Source: Gelidibacter sp038243395
Lineage (GTDB): Bacteria; Bacteroidota; Bacteroidia; Flavobacteriales; Flavobacteriaceae
DNA: 64,000 bases
Assembly: GCA_038243395.1 (NCBI GenBank)
Contig: JBBSRC010000001.1
Location: 1-64,000, forward strand
Reading direction: 5' to 3'
Shown: positions 52,785-60,927 of the stretch, one piece after another
Position numbering within the stretch: the stretch's first letter is position 1
Layout: every line of letters starts with the position of its first letter
Notes under the pieces: generated by a model
What the model was told of the DNA's origin: nothing
Database searches by the model: none
Seen by the model: the letters and a program-made list of their open reading frames with translations, nothing else
Program-made: the position numbers and the translations under genes

Positions 52785-53306
52785 TTAGAGGATGATTTCT
52801 TCTGAACCATCATAATTAATTAGCTTTCTGTTTTTTTTATCAACATTAATTGAACCATCTCTGATAGCTTCAATTATTCGCTTGGCAAATTCACAAGCGG
52901 CTCTCCATTCTATATGCAACGAACTGGTTTGGTTGGTTTGATCATCTTTTACCCCGCCATTAAATAGAATAACTATATTGTTCGTTATTTTTAACGCGTA
53001 TAATCGTAAAGGAAAATCTGGATAATGGTATGTTAGTTCGTTGACTTTTATTTTACCTTGGACAGGTAAGCCGTTCACCTCGTTTTCATCTCTATTGAAT
53101 AATTCATCAATTGCACCATGGTCGTTTCCAATTGAATATAAAACAAAGGACAATAATTCTTGATTTGCTTTCTTATATGCTGCTATTGCATCATATTTAT
53201 TAAAAAACAAATCTGTTTCATTACTATCAACATCATCGTATTTTACAGTGTAAAAAGTGCATTTAGCACCTTCATCATCCCATATTTCTAGAGCAAATAT
53301 ATTCAC
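52785..53306 (-). CDS. putative toxin of the TAC operon, unknown family
   Basis: The first gene of the operon, 173 aa from GTG 53306 (NIFALEIWDDEGAKCTFYTVKYDDVDSNETDLFF); an in-frame GTG at 53336 would add ten residues but lies in the operator palindrome. It has no signal or membrane segment. A C-terminal half with LRLYALKITNNIVILFNGGVKDDQTNQTSSLHIEWRAACEFAKRI faintly recalls the core of RelE/HigB-type toxins (R-x-Y-x-x-K and G-x-x-K), but the first 90 residues are extra and the fold is not proven. I do not recognise a named family. The call as toxin rests on gene order: toxin, XRE antitoxin, SecB-like chaperone. Confidence 0.65.
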   Translation of the reverse strand: MNIFALEIWDDEGAKCTFYTVKYDDVDSNETDLFFNKYDAIAAYKKANQELLSFVLYSIGNDHGAIDELFNRDENEVNGLPVQGKIKVNELTYHYPDFPLRLYALKITNNIVILFNGGVKDDQTNQTSSLHIEWRAACEFAKRIIEAIRDGSINVDKKNRKLINYDGSEEIIL

Positions 53307-53327
53307 ATTATTATTTGTGTGCAAATA

Positions 53328-53351
53328 AAAATACACTTTTAAGTGTATTTT
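53328..53351. promoter_or_regulatory. palindromic operator candidate of the TAC operon
   Basis: AAAATACACTT, 2 bases, AAGTGTATTTT: a perfect 11-bp inverted repeat 22 bases before the preferred toxin start GTG 53306. It is a likely site for the XRE antitoxin dimer. Confidence 0.65.
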
Positions 53352-53488
53352 AGGAGTATTCCATGTTTTTGTAATTGTCTTAAAAGTAGGGAAAATATTG
53401 ATTGGCCCGGGATGTAACTGATTGATTTTTAGTTTAATTTAGAAAATTAACACATTTCACTAATAAAAGAATGGTGGAAAGCGCGACC

Positions 53489-53512
53489 TTAGGAGATCTA
53501 GTCGGAGGGTTT
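53489..53512. repeat. repeat fragment, copy C
   Basis: TTAGGAGATCTAGTCGGAGG and the next four bases match the tail after copy B (51737-51760) with two differences. The TAC operon thus also lies between repeat pieces. The rest of 53352-53632 shows no gene. Confidence 0.6.
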
Positions 53513-53632
53513 GAAATAAACCTACCCCAACAAAACTCACAACCCACCCAATCCCCACATTTATTCCCTACCATAAATCCCGTTTTCTCCTCAGAATTAC
53601 TATATTAGCTCAACTCATAAACCGCTTTTACC

Positions 53633-54496
53633 TTGACTACAAAAGACGACGATTGGCTATATACCATCTCTTCCAATAACAAACTGATCGATCTTAACTT
53701 TAAAGAGATCTGGCGCTATCGCGATTTATTGATGTTGTTTGTAAAACGTGATATTGTGACGGTTTACAAACAGACCATTTTAGGGCCATTGTGGTATGTG
53801 ATTCAGCCTTTGTTTACTTCTGTTATTTTCACATTGATTTTTAATAATTTAGGAAATATCAGTACCGGAGGGATTCCACCATTTTTGTTTAACCTTGCGG
53901 GCATTACGGCTTGGAATTATTTCAACAACTGTCTAACCGGCACAAGTGACACCTTTAAAAAGAACGAAAGCATCTTCGGGAAGGTGTATTTCCCCAGAGT
54001 GATTATGCCCATGTCAGTAACCATTTCCAATTTGTTGAAGTTTTTTATACAACTGGGGATTTTCGCTGGGTTTTATATTTATTATTTAAGTACAGGAAGC
54101 AACTTGTCCGTCAATATGAACCTATTATTATTTCCTGTTTATATTTTAATGATGGCGATGCTTGGCTTGGGGCTTGGGATGATCCTTTCCTCAATGACAA
54201 CCAAATACCGTGATATGAACGTCGTGGTTGGATTTGGCGTGAGTTTGTTGATGTATATGTCGGCAGTACCTTATCCGTTGTCTGAAGCACATAAAAAATT
54301 TCCAGAATGGGTTGCCACATTTGTGGAATATAACCCATTGACTCAGATTATTGAAGGATTTAGATATATGCTGCTCAACACGGGTACATTTACCTGGTTT
54401 GGATTTGCATACACGCTGGCTATTAGTATCGTATTGTTTTTAATTGGTATTATTGTTTTTAATAAGACGGAGAAGACGTTTATTGACACTGTTTAA
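53633..54496 (+). CDS. wzm: ABC-2 type polysaccharide export permease
   Basis: A 287-aa inner-membrane permease with an amphipathic N-terminus (LNFKEIWRYRDLLMLFVKRDIVTVYKQTILGPLWYVIQP) followed by about six membrane helices (about 62-82, 105-125, 140-165, 172-192, 204-222, 255-280). It pairs with the Wzt ATPase encoded downstream to flip an undecaprenyl-linked polysaccharide. The start is TTG 53633; an in-frame stop lies just upstream and no ATG is suitable. A small inserted gene now separates it from wzt. Confidence 0.9.
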   Translation: MTTKDDDWLYTISSNNKLIDLNFKEIWRYRDLLMLFVKRDIVTVYKQTILGPLWYVIQPLFTSVIFTLIFNNLGNISTGGIPPFLFNLAGITAWNYFNNCLTGTSDTFKKNESIFGKVYFPRVIMPMSVTISNLLKFFIQLGIFAGFYIYYLSTGSNLSVNMNLLLFPVYILMMAMLGLGLGMILSSMTTKYRDMNVVVGFGVSLLMYMSAVPYPLSEAHKKFPEWVATFVEYNPLTQIIEGFRYMLLNTGTFTWFGFAYTLAISIVLFLIGIIVFNKTEKTFIDTV

Positions 54497-54532
54497 ATGG
54501 TTATCAGTTATGAGTTCTCTGTTATCAGTTAT

Positions 54533-54587
54533 GCGACAACAGACACCAGACAACAGACAACAGACAACAGAACACCGACAACCGAAA
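54533..54587. repeat. short tandem repeat left of the inserted gene
   Basis: Imperfect copies of ACAACAG / ACAACCG (CGACAACAGACACCAGACAA..), about seven units. Sequence before it (CAGTTATGAGTTCTCTGTT) resembles that before the repeat at 55009 (CTGTTATGAGTTGTCAGTT), so the gene between them is flanked by related DNA. Confidence 0.7.
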
Positions 54588-54615
54588 TATTTAATAATTT
54601 AAAAATTAGTTTATT

Positions 54616-54975
54616 ATGAAATCATACAGAGATCTAGATGTTTATAATTTAGCATTTGATTATGCCTTGGAAGTTCATCATTTATCGTTAAAACTACCAA
54701 AATTTGAATTATACGAACAAGGAAGTCAAGTAAGACGTTCATCCAAAAGTGTTAAAGACAATATCGTTGAAGGCTACGGAAGACGACGATATAAGCAGGA
54801 TTTTATAAAGTTTTTAGTTTATGCGCATGCGTCTTTATTAGAGTGTATTTCTCAATTAGAAATGATTCAAAAATTATATCCTGAATTAGAGACTGAAGAT
54901 TTGTTGTCTAAATATGATATTTTAGGAGCAAAATTGTTCAAGTTTATAATGTATGTAGAAAAAGAATGGAAATAA
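54616..54975 (+). CDS. four-helix-bundle protein (IVP/Avd-like, S23 family)
   Basis: A 119-aa protein of the 23S rRNA intervening-sequence-protein / Avd-like family: YRDLDVYNLAFDYALEVHHLSLKLPKFELYEQGSQVRRSSKSVKDNIVEGYGRRRYKQDFIKFLVYAHASLLECISQLEMIQKL. RRSSxSVxxNIxEGxGRR is diagnostic. It lies between the two genes of one ABC transporter and between tandem repeats, which marks it as an insertion. No reverse transcriptase is near. It probably binds nucleic acid; role unknown. Confidence 0.85.
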   Translation: MKSYRDLDVYNLAFDYALEVHHLSLKLPKFELYEQGSQVRRSSKSVKDNIVEGYGRRRYKQDFIKFLVYAHASLLECISQLEMIQKLYPELETEDLLSKYDILGAKLFKFIMYVEKEWK

Positions 54976-55008
54976 CTGTTATGAGTTGTCAGTTTTGCGT
55001 TATCTGTC

Positions 55009-55085
55009 AACCGACAACCGACAACCGACAACCGACAACCGACAACCGACAACCGACAACCGACAACCGACAACCGACAACCGAC
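55009..55085. repeat. 11 tandem copies of AACCGAC ending at the wzt start
   Basis: Eleven exact copies of the 7-mer AACCGAC fill 55009-55085; the ATG of wzt is at 55087. The array thus replaces the usual ribosome-binding area of wzt. Copy-number changes would shift upstream distances but not the reading frame. Confidence 0.9.
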
Positions 55086-55086
55086 A

Positions 55087-56361
55087 ATGAGCATAATTTT
55101 AAAAGCCGAAAACATCAGCAAACAATACCGCCTCGGACTCGTGGGTACTGGGACTATCAGTCATGATTTGAACCGATGGTGGGCTGGAATTCGTGGCAAA
55201 GAAGACCCGTTTTTGAAAGTGGGTTCTGTGAATGATCGCAGTACGAAAGCGGATAGCGACTATGTTTGGGCGCTTCGTGATATCAATTTTGAAGTTAAAA
55301 AAGGCGAGGTTTTAGGCATCATCGGTAAAAATGGAGCAGGAAAATCAACCTTGCTTAAAATCTTATCACGTGTTACAGGGCCAACTACCGGCGAGATCAA
55401 AACCAAAGGCCGTATCGCTTCTTTATTGGAGGTTGGCACAGGGTTTCATCCTGAATTGACCGGTCGTGAAAACATCTATTTGAATGGTGCGATTTTAGGC
55501 ATGAGCAAAGCTGAAATTAAAGCCAAAGAGCAAGAAATCATTGAATTTAGTGGTTGTGAACGCTATGTAGATACCCCCGTTAAACGCTATTCTTCTGGGA
55601 TGCGAGTGCGTTTGGCATTTGCTGTGGCGGCACATTTGGAACCTGATATTTTGGTAATTGATGAGGTGCTTGCCGTTGGGGATGCGGAGTTTCAGAAAAA
55701 AGCCATTGGGAAGATGCAGGATATTAGCAGAGGGGATGGACGTACAGTTATATTTGTGAGCCATAATATGGCTGCTGTAAGAAATTTATGTACGAGAGCA
55801 ATTCTTATGGAAAATGGAAAATGTACTTTTGAAGGAGAAGTAGAAGAAGCTATAGAATATTATCTTGAAAATAATGCTTGGAAAGGAGTTAATCCTTTTT
55901 ATGTGAATAAAAAGGAGAACTATGTTTCTGTCAGTGAGGTTAGGCTCACTTCAATGGGAGAGGAGAATAGATTAATTAGCGGGAAGCCAGTCAGAATTGA
56001 ATTCTTTCTAAAAAATAAAAAGACGCGTCCTGTGGATAGTATTAGGATAGATTTCAAGATTGATGATGTATATGGCAAAAGAATAGCTTGGCTAAGTACA
56101 GCACTTGATTCAAATCTAAAACTAGAGAACCTAGAAGAAACTGGATCAATATATTTTGATTTATCAAAATTCCCCTTGGTTCAAGGAGAATATATCTTAT
56201 CATATGTTCTTATTGTTAATAATGACAAAATGGAAAATTGTCAAGAATATTTAAAATTTGAAGTTGTTGCTGGAATGTTTTACAATTCGCCTATTAATAT
56301 TACTTCTAAGCACACTCCGGTATTATTAGAATTTCAAGTTAAATCAAATTTCACAAATTGA
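55087..56361 (+). CDS. wzt: polysaccharide ABC exporter ATPase with Wzt C-domain
   Basis: A 424-aa protein. The N-terminal ATPase has Walker A IGKNGAGKST, signature YSSGMRVRLAFAVAAHL, Walker B DILVIDEVLAVGD and the switch His in VSHNM. The C-terminal part (about 285-420) is a Wzt_C-type beta-sandwich (SVSEVRLTS, RIEFFLKNKKTRPVDSIRIDFKID, YILSYVLIVNND), which in O-antigen export binds the finished chain end. It works with Wzm. Its stop overlaps the next gene's TTG start. Its start lies right after a 7-bp repeat array. Confidence 0.9.
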   Translation: MSIILKAENISKQYRLGLVGTGTISHDLNRWWAGIRGKEDPFLKVGSVNDRSTKADSDYVWALRDINFEVKKGEVLGIIGKNGAGKSTLLKILSRVTGPTTGEIKTKGRIASLLEVGTGFHPELTGRENIYLNGAILGMSKAEIKAKEQEIIEFSGCERYVDTPVKRYSSGMRVRLAFAVAAHLEPDILVIDEVLAVGDAEFQKKAIGKMQDISRGDGRTVIFVSHNMAAVRNLCTRAILMENGKCTFEGEVEEAIEYYLENNAWKGVNPFYVNKKENYVSVSEVRLTSMGEENRLISGKPVRIEFFLKNKKTRPVDSIRIDFKIDDVYGKRIAWLSTALDSNLKLENLEETGSIYFDLSKFPLVQGEYILSYVLIVNNDKMENCQEYLKFEVVAGMFYNSPINITSKHTPVLLEFQVKSNFTN

Positions 56362-57194
56362 GTGTCTTTAAGCATATCGTGATCACAAGATTTAACTTAA
56401 GCCAGCGTTGGGTCAATGATAAAGCTGGAAAGGAAGTACTAAATGATAAGTGGCTTAATGATAGGTATTTTCTCTTTGAGAAATATTGTTTACCATCTAT
56501 TAAAAGTCAAACCAATCAAAATTTTGAATGGTGGGTTTATTTTGATAGTACAACTAAAAAAGAATTCAGGCAATGGAATTCTAATCTGAATATAGCCTAT
56601 CCGAATTTCAAGCCAAAATATGAGGATTCTTATGATGATTTCGAAGTCAATATGCCTAATGAGATTCATAGCTATTTAAAGACTCAAAATATTGAATGGT
56701 TAATAACCACTCGCTTAGATAATGATGATATTCTTGCGATTGATACCATAGAATTAATTCAAAATGGTTTTAGCCCGGATAGTATGATAATTATTGAAAT
56801 ACCGATGGGATTGACTCTTGAGCTGCGGGATACGACCCGTTTAAGAAAAGTAAATAGATTAGGAAACCCTTTCATTAGCTTAATAGAAATTTGCTCGTCT
56901 TCAAATAACATCAAAGGAGTTTACCATAATCACCATGGTCACTGGAAAGACATTCGAAAGAAAATTGTATCGGATCAAGTGCAATGGATTCAGGTGATTC
57001 ACGAAAACAATGTCATTAATAGAGCCAAGGGGAGAGAAGTGTTGCATTTCGGTATTACTAAAAGATTTAAGTTTGAAATGGATAATTTAGTTTTCCAAAA
57101 TATTTTAGAGTTTTGGGGAAGAAAAATATCATTTTATTTAAATGAATTATATTTTAAAATAAAAAGAAAAATAAAATCGCAGTTAATCAAATAA
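56358..57194 (+). CDS. putative glycosyltransferase (rhamnosyltransferase-like)
   Basis: A 278-aa cytoplasmic protein: FKHIVITRFNLS at the start, FLFEKYCLPSIKSQTNQNFEWWVYFDSTT, then WLITTRLDNDDIL, whose Asp-rich motif fits nucleotide-sugar binding. The pattern is that of the putative rhamnosyltransferase family (PF11316-like). It starts with TTG 56358, overlapping the wzt stop by four bases; no ATG fits. Sugar specificity cannot be told. Confidence 0.75.
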   Translation: MSVFKHIVITRFNLSQRWVNDKAGKEVLNDKWLNDRYFLFEKYCLPSIKSQTNQNFEWWVYFDSTTKKEFRQWNSNLNIAYPNFKPKYEDSYDDFEVNMPNEIHSYLKTQNIEWLITTRLDNDDILAIDTIELIQNGFSPDSMIIIEIPMGLTLELRDTTRLRKVNRLGNPFISLIEICSSSNNIKGVYHNHHGHWKDIRKKIVSDQVQWIQVIHENNVINRAKGREVLHFGITKRFKFEMDNLVFQNILEFWGRKISFYLNELYFKIKRKIKSQLIK

Positions 57195-57525
57195 TGGTGG
57201 AAGTTCAACCATTAAATTTTAAAAGATGATTTTTTCCTGGAAAAAAAACTTTTTTAATATTGCTCAAATAATAATACTACGTAATTTAAGAAATAGAGAT
57301 TGCTCTTTTGAGAGGTAACAAAACTTGCTCGCTATAGTGAAGAAAAACGAAATGTTTGAAACGCAACGGACGCTATTTATAGTTTTAAAGAGGAGAATAT
57401 ACGACTTTACGCCGTTCTGTCTTTTTAAAATTATTTCATCAATATAATATAACTACAATTTAGTTCTCTATTTCTTAGCAATCAATCTCATACGACTTTG
57501 TATATTAATCCAGTCAATAATTAGC
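57195..57525. other. intergenic stretch with an 11-bp inverted repeat pair
   Basis: No gene. AAGAAATAGAG (57288-57298) and CTCTATTTCTT (57466-57476) are perfect inverted copies 167 bases apart. The DNA between them is AT-rich with no frame. It could be a small non-autonomous element, but no target duplication is clear. Confidence 0.4.
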
Positions 57526-58488
57526 ATGTCAGAACGTCCACTTATTTCTGTAATAATTCCTACCTATAACCGTGCGCATTTAATTGGCGAAACGCTAGAT
57601 TCGGTGTTGTTGCAAACTTATAGCAACTGGGAGTGTATTGTGGTGGATGATGGCAGTGAGGATGAAACAGAAGAGTTGCTCAGCACTTATATTGCTAAAG
57701 ATAGCAGAATCAAATATTTTAAACGTCCAGACACTCATTTGCCAGGTGGGAATGGCGCTCGAAATTATGGGTTTGAGGTAAGTCAAGGGGTTTTTGTGCA
57801 ATGGTTTGATAGCGATGATTTAATGAGAAGACAACTTCTGGAAAAACAAATCTATTCCCTTACAGAAAACAACGCAAAAATATGTATTTGCTTATTAGAT
57901 AGATATAATGAGGATTTTTCTGAAATCAATAGACGAGCTCAACTTCATAATGTGAGATTTTCGATATATTATGATTTTATTTTAAGGAGCTTGAAAGCAA
58001 GTCTTTTAACAACTTGCTTCCATAAGAAGACTATTGAAATGTATAAATTCGATGAAACTCTAAAGAAAAGTCAAGAAGTGGAATTTTTACAACGCATATT
58101 TCGGGAAAACGAAAATGACATTTTTCTTCTTAATAAATCACTAGTTAAAGTTAGAAGACATAATAAATCTATTACTGGATCAATAAATAAAAGAACAGTA
58201 GCAGATAAGCTCAGGGTAAAAAAATGTTTGATAATTGAGTTACCTCACGATACACCAGAAAATGTTAAAGACAGGTTGGAATATGAATATTTTAGAGCAT
58301 TATATTCAGCTTTTCATAATAAATATTCGTTTATATATTTTCAAGGCTTATTTTTTAATAATAACTATTTAAAACCATTATTCTATAAATTAGTAATCCT
58401 ATATATATTCCATTATTTTATCAGTAAAGGAGGTCAGCAATATAAAAGAATGATTGAGGTTGTTTGTTCTAATCCCGGAAAAAGTTAA
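57526..58488 (+). CDS. glycosyltransferase family 2
   Basis: A 320-aa GT-A enzyme: ISVIIPTYNRAHLIGETLDSVLLQTYSNWECIVVDDGSEDETEELL at the start, nucleotide-sugar binding WFDSDDLM near residue 97, then a less conserved helical C-terminus. It should add one sugar of the repeat unit at the cytoplasmic face. It is followed after 20 bp by a GT4 gene, likely in one transcript. Confidence 0.88.
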   Translation: MSERPLISVIIPTYNRAHLIGETLDSVLLQTYSNWECIVVDDGSEDETEELLSTYIAKDSRIKYFKRPDTHLPGGNGARNYGFEVSQGVFVQWFDSDDLMRRQLLEKQIYSLTENNAKICICLLDRYNEDFSEINRRAQLHNVRFSIYYDFILRSLKASLLTTCFHKKTIEMYKFDETLKKSQEVEFLQRIFRENENDIFLLNKSLVKVRRHNKSITGSINKRTVADKLRVKKCLIIELPHDTPENVKDRLEYEYFRALYSAFHNKYSFIYFQGLFFNNNYLKPLFYKLVILYIFHYFISKGGQQYKRMIEVVCSNPGKS

Positions 58489-58508
58489 ACTCAAATGAAT
58501 CTGTCATA

Positions 58509-59672
58509 ATGAAAATACTAATTGAAACCATTCATTCGCCATATTCAGGAGACCGTGTAGGAGGAGCTGAGACTTCATTGAGGTTGATTGCTGAAGAAAT
58601 GTCGAAAAATGGTCACACAATATTTTTTATTACGAAACAGCAGTCCAAGACAATTTTTGGGTATTCACGAAAGAAAATCAATGGTGTAGAGGTTATAACC
58701 TATTCTAAATTTAAATTTGGATTTCTAAATAGAGTTAAGGTTAAACAAATAATCCGGAAATTTAAAGCTCGCCATCAAAAGTTTTTAATAAAAAAGAATA
58801 ATGTAGAGGTAGTGCATACTTATTATAATTTTTCCCTACTGAACAAATACGTTAATTTAAAGGAGGAATTAGATTTTAAGTTAATCATTCGTATTGCAGG
58901 ACTTAAACTTTTTGAGGAAATAAGGGAAATGGGACTTCAACACAAAGAACATTATGTTGAGTATTTTAATAAAGTTGATTTGTTCAATTTTATTTCGCAA
59001 GGTTTATTTGATTTATTTCATTTAAAAATGAAGGAATATGAATTTAATTTTATTTTTAACAATTATTTTATTAAGGATATTGGAGTGATTTTAAATAAGG
59101 AGTTCCAACCAACAGAGTTTATTGTCAGCAAAAAAAAACTGAATATTGTAATGGTGGCTAGATTTTCAGACTATCAAAAACGACAAGATATACTTATCGA
59201 TGCAATCGCGAAACTAAAGGACCCCAATATTCATTTGACTCTTATAGGTGAGGGATCCAACAAAAAACATTTATTAAAGCAGGTTAAGGTACTAAGTATT
59301 GAGGATTTCATTTCCTTTAAACCATTCATAAGAAAAGAGGAACTTTGGAATACCTTAAAAAACTATGATTTATTAGTTCACGCGTGTGACTATGAAGGAT
59401 TGAGTAAAATAATTATTGAAAGTATGGCATATGGACTGCCTGTACTTGCTTCGAATGTATCACCATTAAACACATATATTGAAGATCAACAAAACGGCTT
59501 TTTAGTGAGTAATGACGCTGATGCTTGGGCAAGCAGAATAAAATGTTTTTATATAGATCAATTGTTACTGTCTAGTGTAGTTGAAAATTCCATAAACTTT
59601 ATATCAAAAAACTATAATGCAGAAGATAATGTTTTGGTCTATCAGAATCATTTTGAAGCAACTTTAAATTGA
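58509..59672 (+). CDS. glycosyltransferase family 4 (GT-B fold)
   Basis: A 387-aa GT-B enzyme. The N-domain starts IETIHSPYSGDRVGGAETSLRLIAEEMSKNGH; the C-domain has VMVARFSDYQKRQDILIDAI, TLIGEGSNKKHL and the EX7E motif in ACDYEGLSKIIIESMAYGLPVLAS. It should be a retaining enzyme using an NDP-sugar. It belongs to the repeat-unit assembly set. After it, 59673-59941 has no gene. Confidence 0.88.
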   Translation: MKILIETIHSPYSGDRVGGAETSLRLIAEEMSKNGHTIFFITKQQSKTIFGYSRKKINGVEVITYSKFKFGFLNRVKVKQIIRKFKARHQKFLIKKNNVEVVHTYYNFSLLNKYVNLKEELDFKLIIRIAGLKLFEEIREMGLQHKEHYVEYFNKVDLFNFISQGLFDLFHLKMKEYEFNFIFNNYFIKDIGVILNKEFQPTEFIVSKKKLNIVMVARFSDYQKRQDILIDAIAKLKDPNIHLTLIGEGSNKKHLLKQVKVLSIEDFISFKPFIRKEELWNTLKNYDLLVHACDYEGLSKIIIESMAYGLPVLASNVSPLNTYIEDQQNGFLVSNDADAWASRIKCFYIDQLLLSSVVENSINFISKNYNAEDNVLVYQNHFEATLN

Positions 59673-59941
59673 TGTTCACTACAAGATGAATTAACAATTA
59701 AGATAGTATGTGAATTTTAATTGAGATTGTAATTTAGTTAATGCTATTTTAAATTAGTTTTTAAAGCATTATAATCAAATGATTACACTTTATCATTGAA
59801 GCATTTTTTAATAACAAGAAACTGAGAATGATTAATCGAAGAAACAGGAAATCGTTTTATAAGAAAATATTAATAATTCAACCATCACTGAATACGGATC
59901 TGTAGATGCAACTAATCAACAAATGATTTTATATTAGTTTT

Positions 59942-60844
59942 ATGATAAGACTTTATTATATACATAAATTAAAAAAGAGGATAAAAGCGCAATCCTTTAG
60001 AGGGAAGTTTAGGATTGAAAAAATTTTAACAATGATTTCTCCTAAGATGAGAAATGACATGATTGTTAAAACCATTCATGGTGATAAACTAAAAATTTCA
60101 CCATTATTAGATAAAGGAATAGAACGAAAACTATATAATCAAGGTGTTTATGAAGAGGGTACTTTGTATTGCTTTGAGAAAATCCTTAAAAAGGGAGATG
60201 TAGTTGTAGATGTTGGAGCAAATATTGGTTTAACTACGATAAGAGCGTCAAAATTGATTGGGCCTAAAGGAACTATATATGCCATTGAGGCGATGCCATC
60301 TACATTTGAAATTCTTAAATTTAATATTCTTTTAAATAAGTTGACAAATGTAGTTTGTTTGAATGAGGCACTTGCTGATTATATAGGGAGCACTAAAATT
60401 TTTCATAATTTGGAAATCAATCGAGGCTCGGCGTCATTATACTCTGATAAAAAATTGGGAGGGGTTGAGGTTAAGGTTAATACTTTAGATGCATTTGTAA
60501 CTACTCAAGGTATAAAAACAATTGATTTCATAAAAATAGACATAGAAGGTGCTGAATATTCCATGTTAATGGGAGGTAGTAATTTTTTTGAAAATCATAA
60601 ACCTATTATATGTGTTGAATTTAGTAAAGAAGTGAAAAGTAACTATCCGTCAGACTTAATTTTTGATGTTTTAAAACATAATTATTCCTACAGGATCTTT
60701 AGACAAATTAGAGGTAAGGAATCAAAATCTAAATTGATAGAAATAACAGATTATTCTGAATTGCCAAATCATGATAATCTTTATTGCTTTCAGAAAAATC
60801 ACTTTCAAACTTTGGATAAGGATTTATTTCTAGATGAATTATAA
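59942..60844 (+). CDS. FkbM-family methyltransferase
   Basis: A 300-aa SAM-dependent methyltransferase: GDVVVDVGANIGLTTIRASKLIGPKGTIYAIEAMPSTFEILKFNILLN gives motif I and the acidic ribose-binding Glu; IDFIKIDIEGAEYSMLMGG is the FkbM hallmark. In capsule loci such enzymes O-methylate a sugar. It is on the plus strand with large AT-rich gaps on both sides. The next gene converges on it. Confidence 0.85.
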   Translation: MIRLYYIHKLKKRIKAQSFRGKFRIEKILTMISPKMRNDMIVKTIHGDKLKISPLLDKGIERKLYNQGVYEEGTLYCFEKILKKGDVVVDVGANIGLTTIRASKLIGPKGTIYAIEAMPSTFEILKFNILLNKLTNVVCLNEALADYIGSTKIFHNLEINRGSASLYSDKKLGGVEVKVNTLDAFVTTQGIKTIDFIKIDIEGAEYSMLMGGSNFFENHKPIICVEFSKEVKSNYPSDLIFDVLKHNYSYRIFRQIRGKESKSKLIEITDYSELPNHDNLYCFQKNHFQTLDKDLFLDEL

Positions 60845-60927
60845 AATCAGCTATTATTGTTGCTGTATAATAAACATTTATTGCTAATTAAATAAAACGA
60901 CTTTTATAGTTAATTGTTGTTAATATT

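Noticed and set aside
52785..53306. Firm RelE/HigB assignment of the TAC toxin
   Set aside because: Only faint C-terminal similarity by eye; the length and N-terminal half do not fit, so it is left as unknown.
54616..54975. Diversity-generating retroelement
   Set aside because: The Avd-like protein is present, but no reverse transcriptase and no template/variable repeat pair is visible.
55009..55085. CRISPR-like array of AACCGAC units
   Set aside because: The units are head-to-tail 7-mers without spacers, and no cas gene is near.
54966..55166. 66-aa frame with QPTTDNR repeats
   Set aside because: It is only the translation of the 7-bp DNA repeat and runs into wzt in another frame.
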